Assembly: GCF_014842075.1 (NCBI RefSeq)
Contig: NZ_JACYVA010000001.1
Span: forward strand, 434,001-498,000
Source of the DNA: Sphingomonas sp. CFBP 13720
GTDB lineage: Bacteria > Pseudomonadota > Alphaproteobacteria > Sphingomonadales > Sphingomonadaceae
DNA length: 64,000 nt
Reading direction: 5' to 3'
The notes under the pieces are model-generated. The model was not told the origin of the DNA. It saw only the letters and a program-made list of their open reading frames with translations, and searched no databases. Positions 1 to 8,968 of the stretch are shown here, piece after piece (position 1 is the first letter of the stretch; each line of letters starts with the position of its first letter). The position numbers were made by a program, and so were the translations under genes.

Positions 1-570
1 CGGCCGGTGCGCGTGCAGGTGCGGGTAATGCGATGGACCGCGCCGGACGGGGTCGATACGCTGGTGCCTGCCGATGGCGTCGTCGCCAGCCCGCCCTTCG
101 CCACCTTGACTCCGCAACAGCAATATCTGGTCCGCGTCGTCCGCACCGCGAAGTCCCCGCCGGTGGGTGAGGAATCCTACCGCGTGCTGATCGACGAAGT
201 GCCCGATCCTGCCGCCGCCCGGCCGGGGACGGTCAATCTGGTCGTGCGACAGTCGATTCCGGCGTTCTTCTCCGACATCCCACGCCGGACGTCCGACGTG
301 ACGTGGCACGTGGAAACCTCCGCCTATGGCACCACGCTGGTCGGGCGAAATCGCGGCACGCGTCGGCTGCGGCTGGCCGATCTGGCGATCACCGGCGGCG
401 GACGACGGCTGTTCGACCGCGCCGGGCTGGTCGGCTATGTACTTGCCGGATCGCAATTCCGCCTGCCGCTGGGCGCAGGCGTTAACGCCGGAACGGCCGG
501 ACTGCGGATGACCGCCCTGTCGGACGGCGGTGCGCTGGACCTGCCGCTTGTCGTCCAGCCGGCGCAGTGA
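1..570 (+). CDS. Periplasmic pilus chaperone, 5' end missing
   Basis: C-terminal part (about 189 residues) of a PapD-like periplasmic chaperone. The frame is open from base 1, so the gene begins outside the window and the in-frame GTG at 7 is not taken as the start. The strand run VNLVVRQSIPAFF and the following beta-rich domain match the chaperone family that protects pilus subunits before the usher. The next gene (usher) starts inside this one (41-nt overlap), and a spore-coat-U pilin follows, so this belongs to an archaic Csu-like chaperone-usher operon. Family assignment comes from motif and context; the exact subtype is inferred. Confidence 0.8.
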   Translation, partial: RPVRVQVRVMRWTAPDGVDTLVPADGVVASPPFATLTPQQQYLVRVVRTAKSPPVGEESYRVLIDEVPDPAAARPGTVNLVVRQSIPAFFSDIPRRTSDVTWHVETSAYGTTLVGRNRGTRRLRLADLAITGGGRRLFDRAGLVGYVLAGSQFRLPLGAGVNAGTAGLRMTALSDGGALDLPLVVQPAQ

Positions 571-2962
571 CGTCGCATGGGGGCTGGCGGTCGCCGCAAC
601 CTGTGCCGCCGCCCCGGCCGCGGCGCAGGAAGCGCGCGCGGGCTTCGGCGTGGAGGTCGCGGTCGATCCCGCGCCGCAGGAACTCGAATATCTGCAACTC
701 GAAGTCTATCTGAACGATCATTCCACCGGGTACGTCGCGTCCTTCACGCGGCGGGCGAACGGACGGTTCAGCTCGCCCGCCGCCGAACTGCGCACCATCG
801 GCGTGCAATCGGTCAGCGCGGATGCGGCGGGCGAGGTCATGCTCGACCGTGTGCCCGGCCTGTTCCATCGCTATGACGACGCGCGACAGACGATGTGGCT
901 GACGCTCGGCCCCACGGCGCAACGCCCGACGATCATCGATGCGGCCGGCGGGGATCGCGACGCGCGCCGTGTGGCGGCGGTTCGCCCGCCCCCCGGCGCG
1001 ACGCTGGACTACACCTTGTTCGCCAGCGCCAGCGACACGCCCGGCGGACCGCGCTTCGGCGGGGTGTCGGGCGCGGTCGGCCTGCGCATGTTCGGGGCGT
1101 TCGGACTGGTCGAAAGCGATGCGATCGGCGTTACCGGCGACGGGTTGCGCGTCACCCGGCTGTCGACCACCTACAGCTACGAAGACCCCGAACGCCTCGT
1201 CACCGCACGCGCGGGCGATGTCGTGAACGGCGGTCTGGCATGGACGCGCCCGATCCGCATGGCGGGCATTCAGTTGCAGCGCAGTTTCGGCATCCGGCCC
1301 GATCTGGTCACGCTGCCCATCCCGCGCCTGTCGGGCAGTGCGGCGGCGCCATCGACACTCGACCTGTATATCGATCGGGTCCGTGCGTTGTCGGCCGATT
1401 TACCCGCCGGTCCCTATGCCATCGCGCATCCGCCGATGGTTCAGGGCGCGGGACAGGCGACGGTGGTCGTGCGCGATGCGCTGGGTCGCGAAACGATATC
1501 GTCGACGCCGTTCTATGCGTCGCCGCAACTGCTGGCTCGGGGGCTGACCGATTTCAGCGCCGAACTCGGCTTCCCACGGCGCGGCTTCGCCACGCGCTCG
1601 AACGACTATGACGGACGGCCGATCGGATCGGCATCGCTCCGGCGCGGCCTGTCCGACCGCTTTACCGTGCAGGGACATGTCGAAGCGGGCGCGGGCGTGA
1701 CGCAGGCCGGCGCAGGCGGCGTGCTCAACCTGCGCGACGCCGCCTTGCTGTCGGTCGCGGGATCGGCAAGCTATGCCGGCGGACGGACCGGCGGGCTGAT
1801 CGACGTGGCGTTCGAAACGCGACGGGCCGATCTGGTGATCCTGCTCCGCACGATGCGGGCGATCGGACCCTATCAGGATCTCGCGTCGCGCACCGCATCG
1901 TTCGGCCCGGTACAGGCGGGCGACCGGCGGGTTTTCGGCGCACCACGCGAAGTCGACCAGTTCTCGCTGTCGCTTCCCCTGCGACGGCTGGACGCTTCGC
2001 TCGGGCTGAGCCTCGTCAACTCGCGCGCCGCGACCGGCGACCGCTACCGGCTCGCCAACCTGTCGGCGACCGCCAGTGTCGGCCGACTGGCGATTATCGC
2101 CAGCGCGGTCGCCGATCTGGGTCGCGGCGGATCGTTCGGCCTGTTCCTCGGTGCCAGCGTGCCGCTGGGCGAGCGGACGTCCGCCAGCGCCGGGGTCAAT
2201 GTCTCGCAGGGCCGCAGGTCGGTCTATGCCGAAGCATCGCGTCAGGGCGCATATGAACCGGGCAGTTGGGGCTGGTCGGTGCGCGTCGCCGAGGGTCGCG
2301 ACCGGATCGCGCACGCCATCGTTCGCCACTCCACCCAATGGGCCGCGCTGGAGGCCACCGGACTGTACGCGGGCGGCCGATTTTCGGGCACGATGCAGGC
2401 GGAAGGCGCCGTCGCCTTGGTCGGCGGCGGGCTGCATGCCGCCCGCCGGCTCGACCAGTCATTCGCGGTGGTCGACGCCGCCGCGCCGGGCGTCCGGGTC
2501 TATCGCGAAAACCGGCTGGTCGGCACGACGGGCCGGTCGGGCATGTTGCTCGTCCCCGATCTCGCGGCCTTCGAACCAAGCGCGATCACGATCGATCCGG
2601 CATCGTTACCGGTCGATGCCCGGATCGACACGACGCATGCCGACGTAGCCGCCTTTACCCGAGTACCGGCGATGGTCCGCTTCGCTATCGCCACGACGTC
2701 CGATGCTGCGCTGGTGCGTATCGTCGACGACGCCGGACAGCCGCTGCCGGTCGGATCGATCGTCGCGCGGGCGGGGCAACCCGACGATGTCGTCGGATAT
2801 GACGGGGCCGCGTATCTGGGCATGCTGGAACCGCGCAACCTGTTGCTCGTCACCGATCCCGATGGCCGACAATGCCGTGCGACGTTCGGCTTCGCCCCCC
2901 GGCGCGGCGAACAGGTGCGGTTGGTCGCGACCTGTCGTCCCGTTCCGGGCGCACCCGTATGA
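530..2962 (+). CDS. Outer-membrane usher of archaic chaperone-usher pilus
   Basis: An 810-residue usher, the outer-membrane pore through which pilus subunits are secreted and polymerised. The GTG start lies 41 nt inside the chaperone gene and gives an N-terminal signal sequence ending near APAAAQ. An N-terminal periplasmic domain (about residues 35-130), a long Gly/Arg/Ser-rich beta-barrel region and a C-terminal domain with one Cys follow, as expected for FimD/CsuD-type ushers. The length is normal for the Csu branch. The stop overlaps the start of the spore-coat-U gene (ATGA), so translation is probably coupled. An internal downstream start is possible but would remove the signal peptide. 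Confidence 0.88.
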   Translation: MRWTCRLSSSRRSDVAWGLAVAATCAAAPAAAQEARAGFGVEVAVDPAPQELEYLQLEVYLNDHSTGYVASFTRRANGRFSSPAAELRTIGVQSVSADAAGEVMLDRVPGLFHRYDDARQTMWLTLGPTAQRPTIIDAAGGDRDARRVAAVRPPPGATLDYTLFASASDTPGGPRFGGVSGAVGLRMFGAFGLVESDAIGVTGDGLRVTRLSTTYSYEDPERLVTARAGDVVNGGLAWTRPIRMAGIQLQRSFGIRPDLVTLPIPRLSGSAAAPSTLDLYIDRVRALSADLPAGPYAIAHPPMVQGAGQATVVVRDALGRETISSTPFYASPQLLARGLTDFSAELGFPRRGFATRSNDYDGRPIGSASLRRGLSDRFTVQGHVEAGAGVTQAGAGGVLNLRDAALLSVAGSASYAGGRTGGLIDVAFETRRADLVILLRTMRAIGPYQDLASRTASFGPVQAGDRRVFGAPREVDQFSLSLPLRRLDASLGLSLVNSRAATGDRYRLANLSATASVGRLAIIASAVADLGRGGSFGLFLGASVPLGERTSASAGVNVSQGRRSVYAEASRQGAYEPGSWGWSVRVAEGRDRIAHAIVRHSTQWAALEATGLYAGGRFSGTMQAEGAVALVGGGLHAARRLDQSFAVVDAAAPGVRVYRENRLVGTTGRSGMLLVPDLAAFEPSAITIDPASLPVDARIDTTHADVAAFTRVPAMVRFAIATTSDAALVRIVDDAGQPLPVGSIVARAGQPDDVVGYDGAAYLGMLEPRNLLLVTDPDGRQCRATFGFAPRRGEQVRLVATCRPVPGAPV

Positions 2963-3921
2963 GGCATGCGTTTCTCGTCCTCGTGCTGCTGATCCTCGGC
3001 ACCGTCGCCGCACCGGCGAATGCCAATGCGCAAATCTGTTCGGCGACCGTCTCCGCGATCGATTTCGGCAGTCCTGTCCTGCTGGACGGCAACGCCGTGG
3101 ACGCGACCGGCACGATATCGGTGACCTGCACCAGCATCCCGTTGCTCAGCGTCGTCAAGATCTGCCCCGGTATCCCGGCGGGCAGCGGCGGGACCGACGG
3201 ATCGGCGCGGCTCATGACCTCGCCATCGGGATCGCTGCGCTATCAACTCTATCAGGACGCCGCCCGGACGCAGCCATGGGGATCGATCGCGAACCCTGCG
3301 CTTGGGTCGGTGCCGGGAATGGTCCTTGCCGGATCGCTGGCCGGGGCGGGCACGATCACGCGACCGGTCTATGGCCGTCTGTTGGGTGCGCAGACTACCG
3401 CGCCGGCCGACCAGTATCGGTCGGACTTTCTGGGTAATGCCACCAGCTTCGTCTATGGAGCGGTGCTGCTGGGTGCCAGCACCGACTGCACCGGGTTCGT
3501 CGGTACGGGCACGTTGTACCCGACCTTCAGCGTGACCGCGACACCGGCCAGAAGCTGCACGATCGCCGCGACCGATCTGGCCTTTCCGGCGGTCGGCGTA
3601 CTCGCGGTCCCCGTCGCGGCGCAAAGCCGGATCACCCTGACCTGCACCGCGCAAACGCTTTGGGCGGTGGCGCTCGACGCCGGGCGCAATCCCGATGCGG
3701 CGTCGACGCGGCGGATGAAGGGACCATCGGGCGGTCTGATCGCCTATGGCCTGTACGGCAATGCGGGACTCAGCGTGCGGTGGGGAAGCGGCGCGCAGGC
3801 CGTGTCCGGCACCGGCACGGGATCGGCGCAACGGATCACCGTGTACGGACAGGTGCCGGTACAGCGCGCGGCCAATCCCGGTGCCTATGTCGATACCGTG
3901 GTGGCGACGATCACCTACTAG
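2959..3921 (+). CDS. Two-domain spore coat protein U (pilus tip subunit)
   Basis: A 320-residue exported protein with two tandem spore-coat-U (SCPU) domains. The signal peptide ends near ANANAQ; domain 1 begins QICSATVSAIDFG and domain 2 begins RSCTIAATDLAFP, each with paired cysteines. The C-terminal strand VDTVVATITY is the typical donor-strand end. In Csu pili the last gene encodes a two-domain tip adhesin (CsuE), and this gene has the same place and architecture, so a tip role is inferred. The ATG at 2959 was chosen because it overlaps the usher stop and starts a clean signal peptide; an upstream in-frame ATG at 2872 would add 29 non-hydrophobic residues. Confidence 0.85.
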   Translation: MRHAFLVLVLLILGTVAAPANANAQICSATVSAIDFGSPVLLDGNAVDATGTISVTCTSIPLLSVVKICPGIPAGSGGTDGSARLMTSPSGSLRYQLYQDAARTQPWGSIANPALGSVPGMVLAGSLAGAGTITRPVYGRLLGAQTTAPADQYRSDFLGNATSFVYGAVLLGASTDCTGFVGTGTLYPTFSVTATPARSCTIAATDLAFPAVGVLAVPVAAQSRITLTCTAQTLWAVALDAGRNPDAASTRRMKGPSGGLIAYGLYGNAGLSVRWGSGAQAVSGTGTGSAQRITVYGQVPVQRAANPGAYVDTVVATITY

Positions 3922-4271
3922 GCCAGTTTCCAGCAGGCCTGCATCACCGTCGCCGCCGGTCGGTCGCGATGTGGCGGCATCGCGTCCTTTGCACGCTTTC
4001 CGTCGAATGGGCCCGCCGGGCGGGCCGACGATGCAGCCCGACGTACACCTTTCCAGACAGGGTGGATGCCCCGGCCCGGTGCACAAATGCCACACAAGTA
4101 TTTGATATCGCACGACCGCTCGACCGATGGTTACAAATCGATTAATCAACGCCGCGACTGCTTACCGTAACACGTCGAGGCACGCCGCACCCGGTTCACC
4201 GGCCGTGCGACCAACCGGCGTGAAAACGACGTAGCGGCGGGGCGAAGAACAATCGAATCATGGGGAGTTTT
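3922..4271. other. 350-bp intergenic region with a GC palindrome
   Basis: No gene is seen between the pilus operon and the next ORF. It contains a 17-nt palindrome GGCCCGCCGGGCGGGCC at 4010-4026 without a following T-run, then an AT-richer stretch (about 4085-4145) likely to hold the promoter of the downstream gene. No clear -35/-10 pair could be assigned. Confidence 0.5.
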
Positions 4272-5069
4272 ATGGCATTTCGGGACAATAGCCTGCTGAT
4301 CCGCAGCAGCAGCGTGGTTGGTATCGGCACCAACGATGCCGATGATGTGTATGTCGCAGCCGGGGCAACGACCTTCGTGTTCGCCGATGGCAATGTGGGC
4401 GATGATTCGTTTCTTGGCTTCGACAGCAACGACACGATCATCACGCGCGTGCAGATCTATGATCGCAACGGCGACAACTTTATTTCCGCTGGCCCCAATG
4501 GCATCATCGACATCGACCGCACCGGTCCCGGGTTCGACGGCAACGATCACATCCTGATCGCCGGCCGGAACGACGAGATCACCGAACTGCGCTATCTGGG
4601 CACGAAGGACGGCGGTTTCGCCTATGCCGACGGCGGAACGCTGCGGGCGTTGTGGACGCGGTTCGGGCAGGAGAATGTGGTCGAGGGAACGGTCGCGAAC
4701 GACCGGCTCGACATGGCGGGCGGTGCGAAGATCCTGTTGCAGGACAATGCGCTCGGCCTGAACCTCGGCGGCGACACCATCGCGAACTTCGGCAGCGACG
4801 ACCTGCTGGTCACGACCAGCGCGCTGTTTGACGGCAATGGCGACGGCACGATCGGATTCGCCCGCAACCGCGTGCTCGACATGTCGGGCGTCGGCGGCCC
4901 CGACGTCACCGACGCGGAAGCCGGATCAGGTGGCCAGCTTCGCTTCACCGGATCCAGCCTGCGCTCGATCGAATATCTCGGATCGGACGACATCGACGGC
5001 GTAACCTATTATTATTACGGCACGGCGGGTTCGACCTTCGTCCCCGGATCGGTCGACCCTACCGCCTGA
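4272..5069 (+). CDS. Acidic Asp/Gly-rich hypothetical protein
   Basis: A 265-residue protein I do not recognise. It is rich in Asp, Gly and Asn, with recurring phrases such as DGNGDGTIGF, DRNGDNF and FDGNDHI that resemble calcium-binding or RTX-like loops, but no canonical GGxGxDxUx nonapeptide array is seen. No N-terminal signal peptide is apparent; RTX-type export through a C-terminal signal is conceivable and unproven. The ATG at 4272 is preferred over 4260 because GGGGAG lies just upstream of it. A hairpin follows the stop. The location after a pilus operon suggests a surface or secreted protein, which is inference only. Confidence 0.75.
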   Translation: MAFRDNSLLIRSSSVVGIGTNDADDVYVAAGATTFVFADGNVGDDSFLGFDSNDTIITRVQIYDRNGDNFISAGPNGIIDIDRTGPGFDGNDHILIAGRNDEITELRYLGTKDGGFAYADGGTLRALWTRFGQENVVEGTVANDRLDMAGGAKILLQDNALGLNLGGDTIANFGSDDLLVTTSALFDGNGDGTIGFARNRVLDMSGVGGPDVTDAEAGSGGQLRFTGSSLRSIEYLGSDDIDGVTYYYYGTAGSTFVPGSVDPTA

Positions 5070-5080
5070 TCCGCGTGAAC

Positions 5081-5110
5081 CGGGTGTCGCGCCGTACCGC
5101 GCGACACCCG
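5081..5110 (+). terminator. Hairpin after the acidic protein gene
   Basis: An 11-bp perfect stem, CGGGTGTCGCG (5081-5091) with CGCGACACCCG (5100-5110), sits 12 nt after the stop at 5069. There is only a weak T-rich tail (GGCTTATA), so it is a probable but not textbook intrinsic terminator. Confidence 0.6.
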
Positions 5111-5207
5111 GGCTTATACGTGATCGCTAATGACTCGCATTCTTGTTTGGCGTAGGGCGCGATATCAGACGCGGACGTATGGTGCGTCCGCCGCCGGAGA
5201 ACCGCCG

Positions 5208-5834
5208 ATGAAAACCTGGATGCTCGCCGCCCTGCTCGCCCTTCCCGCGACGGCACAGGCGCACGAAGTGTGGATCGAACGCGACGGCGACGGTCCGGCC
5301 CGCATCTATCTGGGCGAACCGGCCGACGCGCCGCCCGCCGGTGGCGATCCCGAATTCGCGAAGCTCAAGGCACCACGTCTGCTGACACCCGCCACCGGCG
5401 CGTCGCAGCGCCGCACCGGCTTCATCGAAGTCGCCGTTGCGCCGGGCGACGTCCGCGCATGGGACGACGATGTGTTTGCTCCGTGGGGCGAGGCAGGCTC
5501 GCGCGAAGGCGTGGTCTATTATGCCCGCGCCGGCCGCAGCGAAGCCACGGCACGGCTCCCGTTCGAAATCGCACCGGTCACTGCCGGCGGCAATCGCTTC
5601 GCCGTGACGCGCGACGGCAAGCCCATGGCCGCGACCGAGGTGACGATCGTCGCGCCCGACCGGTCGACCAGCAAGCAGACGACCGATGCCGCCGGGATGC
5701 TCGACGTGGGTACGGCAGCGAAGGGTCGTTACCTGCTGGTCGCCGCTGCCAAGGACAGCGGTAGACAGACGCTGCCGGGCGGCGCGGTCGATACCGTCCA
5801 CCGGATCACGACAACCAGTTTCGTGGTCGGCTGA
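5208..5834 (+). CDS. Exported DUF4198-like protein
   Basis: A 208-residue exported protein. The signal peptide MKTWMLAALLALPATAQA ends just before HEVWIE, a start typical of the DUF4198 family (periplasmic proteins often near metal-uptake or TonB systems). The C-terminal half resembles a carboxypeptidase-regulatory or transthyretin-like beta fold (GKPMAATEVTIVAP ... TDAAGMLDVG ... GRYLLVAAA). The ATG at 5208 follows a GGAGA ribosome-binding site and starts the signal peptide. It converges with the cupin gene across a strong hairpin. The molecular role is unknown. Confidence 0.75.
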   Translation: MKTWMLAALLALPATAQAHEVWIERDGDGPARIYLGEPADAPPAGGDPEFAKLKAPRLLTPATGASQRRTGFIEVAVAPGDVRAWDDDVFAPWGEAGSREGVVYYARAGRSEATARLPFEIAPVTAGGNRFAVTRDGKPMAATEVTIVAPDRSTSKQTTDAAGMLDVGTAAKGRYLLVAAAKDSGRQTLPGGAVDTVHRITTTSFVVG

Positions 5835-5848
5835 TCCGATCGGACGGC

Positions 5849-5883
5849 CCCGAACCGGTCGCGTCGATCGCAACCGGTTCGGG
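5849..5883. terminator. Bidirectional terminator between convergent genes
   Basis: A perfect 11-bp stem CCCGAACCGGT (5849-5859) / ACCGGTTCGGG (5873-5883) with a 13-nt loop lies exactly between two convergent stop codons (5834 and 5892), so it can end both transcripts. No long T-run is present on either side. Confidence 0.65.
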
Positions 5884-5891
5884 ACCTTCGA

Positions 5892-6263
5892 TCAATCCTC
5901 TTCGGCCGCGTCGGCTTCCGCTTTCGTCCGGTGTGCGACGCCCGGCTCTTCCGCCGGCGGCGAATAGACGGTGAACAGCTTCAACGGACCGTCACCCTTG
6001 TTGATGATGTTGTGCTTCGCGCCCTTCGGGATCACGATCAGGTGGTTCTCGCTCACCTTCTGACGGCTGCCATCGACCTGCGTCTGACCTTCGCCCGATA
6101 CGAAGAAGGTCGTCTGGTCGGCATCGTGCGTTTCCTCGCCGATCTCGTCGCCCGGCTCGATATGCATCATCACCACCTGGCAATTTTCGTCCAGATAGAC
6201 TTCCTTCTGGAAGAATTCGTTGGCCTCGACCAACTTGATGATATCCTTGTTGAATACGGCCAT
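5892..6263 (-). CDS. Small cupin-domain protein
   Basis: A 123-residue single-domain cupin. The region HIEPGDEIGEETHDADQTTFFVSGEGQ followed by VIPKGAKHNIINKGDGPLKLFTVY contains the two cupin motifs with their His/Glu metal-ligand pattern, as in mannose-6-phosphate-isomerase-like small cupins. The substrate is not predictable. The ATG at 6263 has GGGAGA about 6 nt upstream; the frame remains open upstream but would add unrelated sequence. No signal peptide, so cytoplasmic. It is divergent from the glutamine amidotransferase gene, with about 150 bp of shared promoter space. Confidence 0.85.
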   Translation of the reverse strand: MAVFNKDIIKLVEANEFFQKEVYLDENCQVVMMHIEPGDEIGEETHDADQTTFFVSGEGQTQVDGSRQKVSENHLIVIPKGAKHNIINKGDGPLKLFTVYSPPAEEPGVAHRTKAEADAAEED

Positions 6264-6416
6264 TCGCTGTCTCCCGTTGCAGACGCCACAGCGCAAGGAC
6301 GGGCGCGGAGTTCCACAGTTGCGGCAGGATACTGATTCGCAAAGTTTTTTTGGGCCGGCGTCGGACAAAACGGATGCTGCGGCGTTCGCACCGTTCACCA
6401 TCGTTGCAGGACCATC

Positions 6417-7277
6417 GTGCCCCATTTCCTGATTGCCGAAAGCGAAACCCCCGACGAACGCGAAGCCCGCCGCGAAAGCGCTGGCAAGAGTTCCGGCGAA
6501 ACCTATGCCGCCACGCTCGAACAGCTCAGCCCGGACTGCACCGTCACGATCGTCGCACCGGCGGACGAGGACGCGCAACGCTACGAACCGCACGAACTGA
6601 CCGCCTTCGATGCAGTGTTCCTGACCGGATCGCCGCTGCACGTGTATGAGGACCGCCCCGAGGTCCACCGCCAGATCGATTTCATGCGGCAAGTCTTCGC
6701 GTCCGGTACGCCAGCGTTCGGTTCGTGCGCCGGGCTGCAAGTCGCCGTCGCGGCGGCCGGCGGCACCGTCCGTCGGATGCCGCACAGGATGGAAGCCGGC
6801 ATCGGTCGCCGCATCACCGCGACCGATGCGGGCCGTGCGCACCCGTTACTCGCGGGGCGCCCGCCAACATGGGACGCGCCCGCGATCCATGGCGACGAGG
6901 TCGAGCGCCTGCCATCCGGTGCGACGCTGCTGGCCGGCAATGCCGTCACACCCGTTCAGGCCGTCGAGATTCGGCATGATCGCGGCGTGTTCTGGGGCGT
7001 ACAATATCATCCCGAACTGGCGCTGGGTGAAATCGCCGTTGCCCTCGAACGGCAGGCGGAAGATCTGGTCGAGCAAGGACTGGCGGAAAGCCCGGCGGAC
7101 GTGACAGCAATCGCCGACCGCTTGACTGCGCTGCACCGCGAGCCCGACCGGCCAATGCTTCACTGGATATTGGGCATCGACGCCGAATTCGCGGTGGAAC
7201 ACCGCCGCCGCACCGAACTGCGCAACTTCCTCGCGCACGCACCTGCGCTGAAAGCAGCCGTGCCGCCTACGGACTGA
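6417..7277 (+). CDS. Class I glutamine amidotransferase-like protein
   Basis: A 286-residue GATase1-domain protein. The nucleophile elbow GSCAGLQ (about residue 103) and the QYHPE motif near residue 200 supply the catalytic Cys and His-Glu. A C-terminal helical extension (about residues 210-286) goes beyond the GATase domain. It resembles stand-alone GMP-synthase-like amidotransferases that may act as gamma-glutamyl hydrolases; no synthetase partner is adjacent. GTG start at 6417 with GCAGGA upstream. It is convergent with the PhoD gene, with only 3 nt between the stops. Confidence 0.85.
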   Translation: MPHFLIAESETPDEREARRESAGKSSGETYAATLEQLSPDCTVTIVAPADEDAQRYEPHELTAFDAVFLTGSPLHVYEDRPEVHRQIDFMRQVFASGTPAFGSCAGLQVAVAAAGGTVRRMPHRMEAGIGRRITATDAGRAHPLLAGRPPTWDAPAIHGDEVERLPSGATLLAGNAVTPVQAVEIRHDRGVFWGVQYHPELALGEIAVALERQAEDLVEQGLAESPADVTAIADRLTALHREPDRPMLHWILGIDAEFAVEHRRRTELRNFLAHAPALKAAVPPTD

Positions 7278-7280
7278 CGG

Positions 7281-8933
7281 TCACATCGGCGTCAGCGGTT
7301 CACGCTTGCCCGCCATGATCCGGTGCCCGGCGGCGATCTGCCGGGTAAACGGCTTGGCGAGCACCGTCGACAGCGCAATATGCTCGGCGGTCGCCGCGTC
7401 GGGCGTCAGCGTCACGATCGTATAGCCCTTCGCATCCTGATCGCAGAACGCCACTTCGCGATTGGCCTTCGCCAGCACCGCGCCCAGTCCGGGCAGCAGC
7501 GATCCATAAGACGGGCTGGTGACCGCCGTCGCGCCGAATTCCGCCGCGACCAGCGTGCCGCCATCGTCATACAGATCGTTCGACCACGCCGCATGACTGT
7601 CGCCCGACAGCACGATCGGGCGCGTCCCTGCCCGACGGAACGCGGCATATAGCCGCTCGCGCGCCGCCGGATATCCGTCCCATGCATCGAGATTAAACGG
7701 CAGACCGGCGCGATAGCCCGCGATCGACTGTTCGATCCGCGTGCGCCACGGCTGTGGCAATGCGGCCACCTGCCCCGCGAACCGCCCGCCATCATCGACC
7801 GTGCGGGGATCGGGACCGGCGACGCGAGCCATCACCACCTGATTGCCCAGCAACTGCCACGGCTTGCCGGCGCGCACCGATGTGGTCAGCACGCCTTCCA
7901 TCCAGCGGTGCTGCTCCGCGCCCAGCAATTCCCGGTCGCCCCGCGCGCGTTCGGCGATGGCGGCGGCGAACTGCGCCGGGTCGGGCGTCGTCCCCTTGAA
8001 CGCGACCTGTTCGGATCGCGCGAGCAACCGGGTTTCGACCATCGCCAGCGTCGCCAGATCGCCGAATTCGAAACTGCGATAGATCGCCGCCCGGCCCATG
8101 GCGCGGCGCGACTCCCGGATCGGCATCCATTCGAAATAGGCCTGCATCGCCGCCGCCTTGCGCGCCGCCCAGTCGCCTTCTTTCGCCGGATCGTGATTCT
8201 CGGCACCGCCGACCCATCCGTCGTTCGCGACTTCATGGTCGTCCCACACACAGATGAACGCCGCGCGGGCATGCGCCGCCTGAAGATCGCTGTCGGTCTT
8301 CACCTGCGCATGGCGGCGTCGATAGTCCGCCAGCGTGACGATCTCGTGCGGCGGATCGGGCAGCCGGTTCAGCTTGCGCCCGATCTCCGCACCATATCCT
8401 TCGGCCCCATATTCATAGATGTAATCGCCCAGATGCACGACGGCATCCAGCTGCGGCAACGTCGCCATGTCGGCATAGGCGTTGAACAACCCGCCCGGAT
8501 ATAGCTGGCATGACGCGACCGCCAGCACCAGCCGCCCGACCGCACCGACCGGCAAGGTACGGAACCGGCCCGCCGGGGACCGATCGCCCGACGCGGTCGT
8601 GAACCAGTACCAATATTCGCGACCGGGCGACAGGCCGGCCACCTCGACCTTCGCGGTATGATCCGCCGTGGCGCGTGCCACGACCTGTCCCGACCGGCGC
8701 GCGGCATCGTCAGGTCCATCGGCGACATGCCATTGCAACGGCACGTCCCCCCCGCCCGCCGCCGGCGTGATCCGCGTCCACAACACCGCACCGTCGGGCG
8801 CAGGATCGCCGCTTGCCACGCCGTGCACGAAGCGGCCGGTTCCGCCGTCGCGTGCAGTCAGTGCACCGGGTACGGCCAGCGCCGTTCCGCTGCCGATCAG
8901 CGCCAGTGCGCCGCGTCGTGCGATCATCGTCAT
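7281..8933 (-). CDS. PhoD-family alkaline phosphatase, Tat-exported
   Basis: A 550-residue PhoD-like metallophosphatase/phosphodiesterase. The N-terminus MTMIARRGALALIGSGTALA contains a twin-arginine-like Arg pair before a hydrophobic segment, matching Tat export known for PhoD. Metal-site motifs are VASCQ, HLGDYIYEYG, WDDHEVANDGW and LSGDSHAAW. It would release phosphate from phosphodiesters in the periplasm or outside. The ATG at 8933 has GGAAG upstream. It lies 35 nt after a TonB-dependent receptor gene on the same strand, so the two are probably an operon for capture and hydrolysis of an organophosphate. The substrate is not known. Confidence 0.9.
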   Translation of the reverse strand: MTMIARRGALALIGSGTALAVPGALTARDGGTGRFVHGVASGDPAPDGAVLWTRITPAAGGGDVPLQWHVADGPDDAARRSGQVVARATADHTAKVEVAGLSPGREYWYWFTTASGDRSPAGRFRTLPVGAVGRLVLAVASCQLYPGGLFNAYADMATLPQLDAVVHLGDYIYEYGAEGYGAEIGRKLNRLPDPPHEIVTLADYRRRHAQVKTDSDLQAAHARAAFICVWDDHEVANDGWVGGAENHDPAKEGDWAARKAAAMQAYFEWMPIRESRRAMGRAAIYRSFEFGDLATLAMVETRLLARSEQVAFKGTTPDPAQFAAAIAERARGDRELLGAEQHRWMEGVLTTSVRAGKPWQLLGNQVVMARVAGPDPRTVDDGGRFAGQVAALPQPWRTRIEQSIAGYRAGLPFNLDAWDGYPAARERLYAAFRRAGTRPIVLSGDSHAAWSNDLYDDGGTLVAAEFGATAVTSPSYGSLLPGLGAVLAKANREVAFCDQDAKGYTIVTLTPDAATAEHIALSTVLAKPFTRQIAAGHRIMAGKREPLTPM

Positions 8934-8968
8934 GTCGGTGCTTCCGTTCGTGCGAAGAAGGTCTGGGA

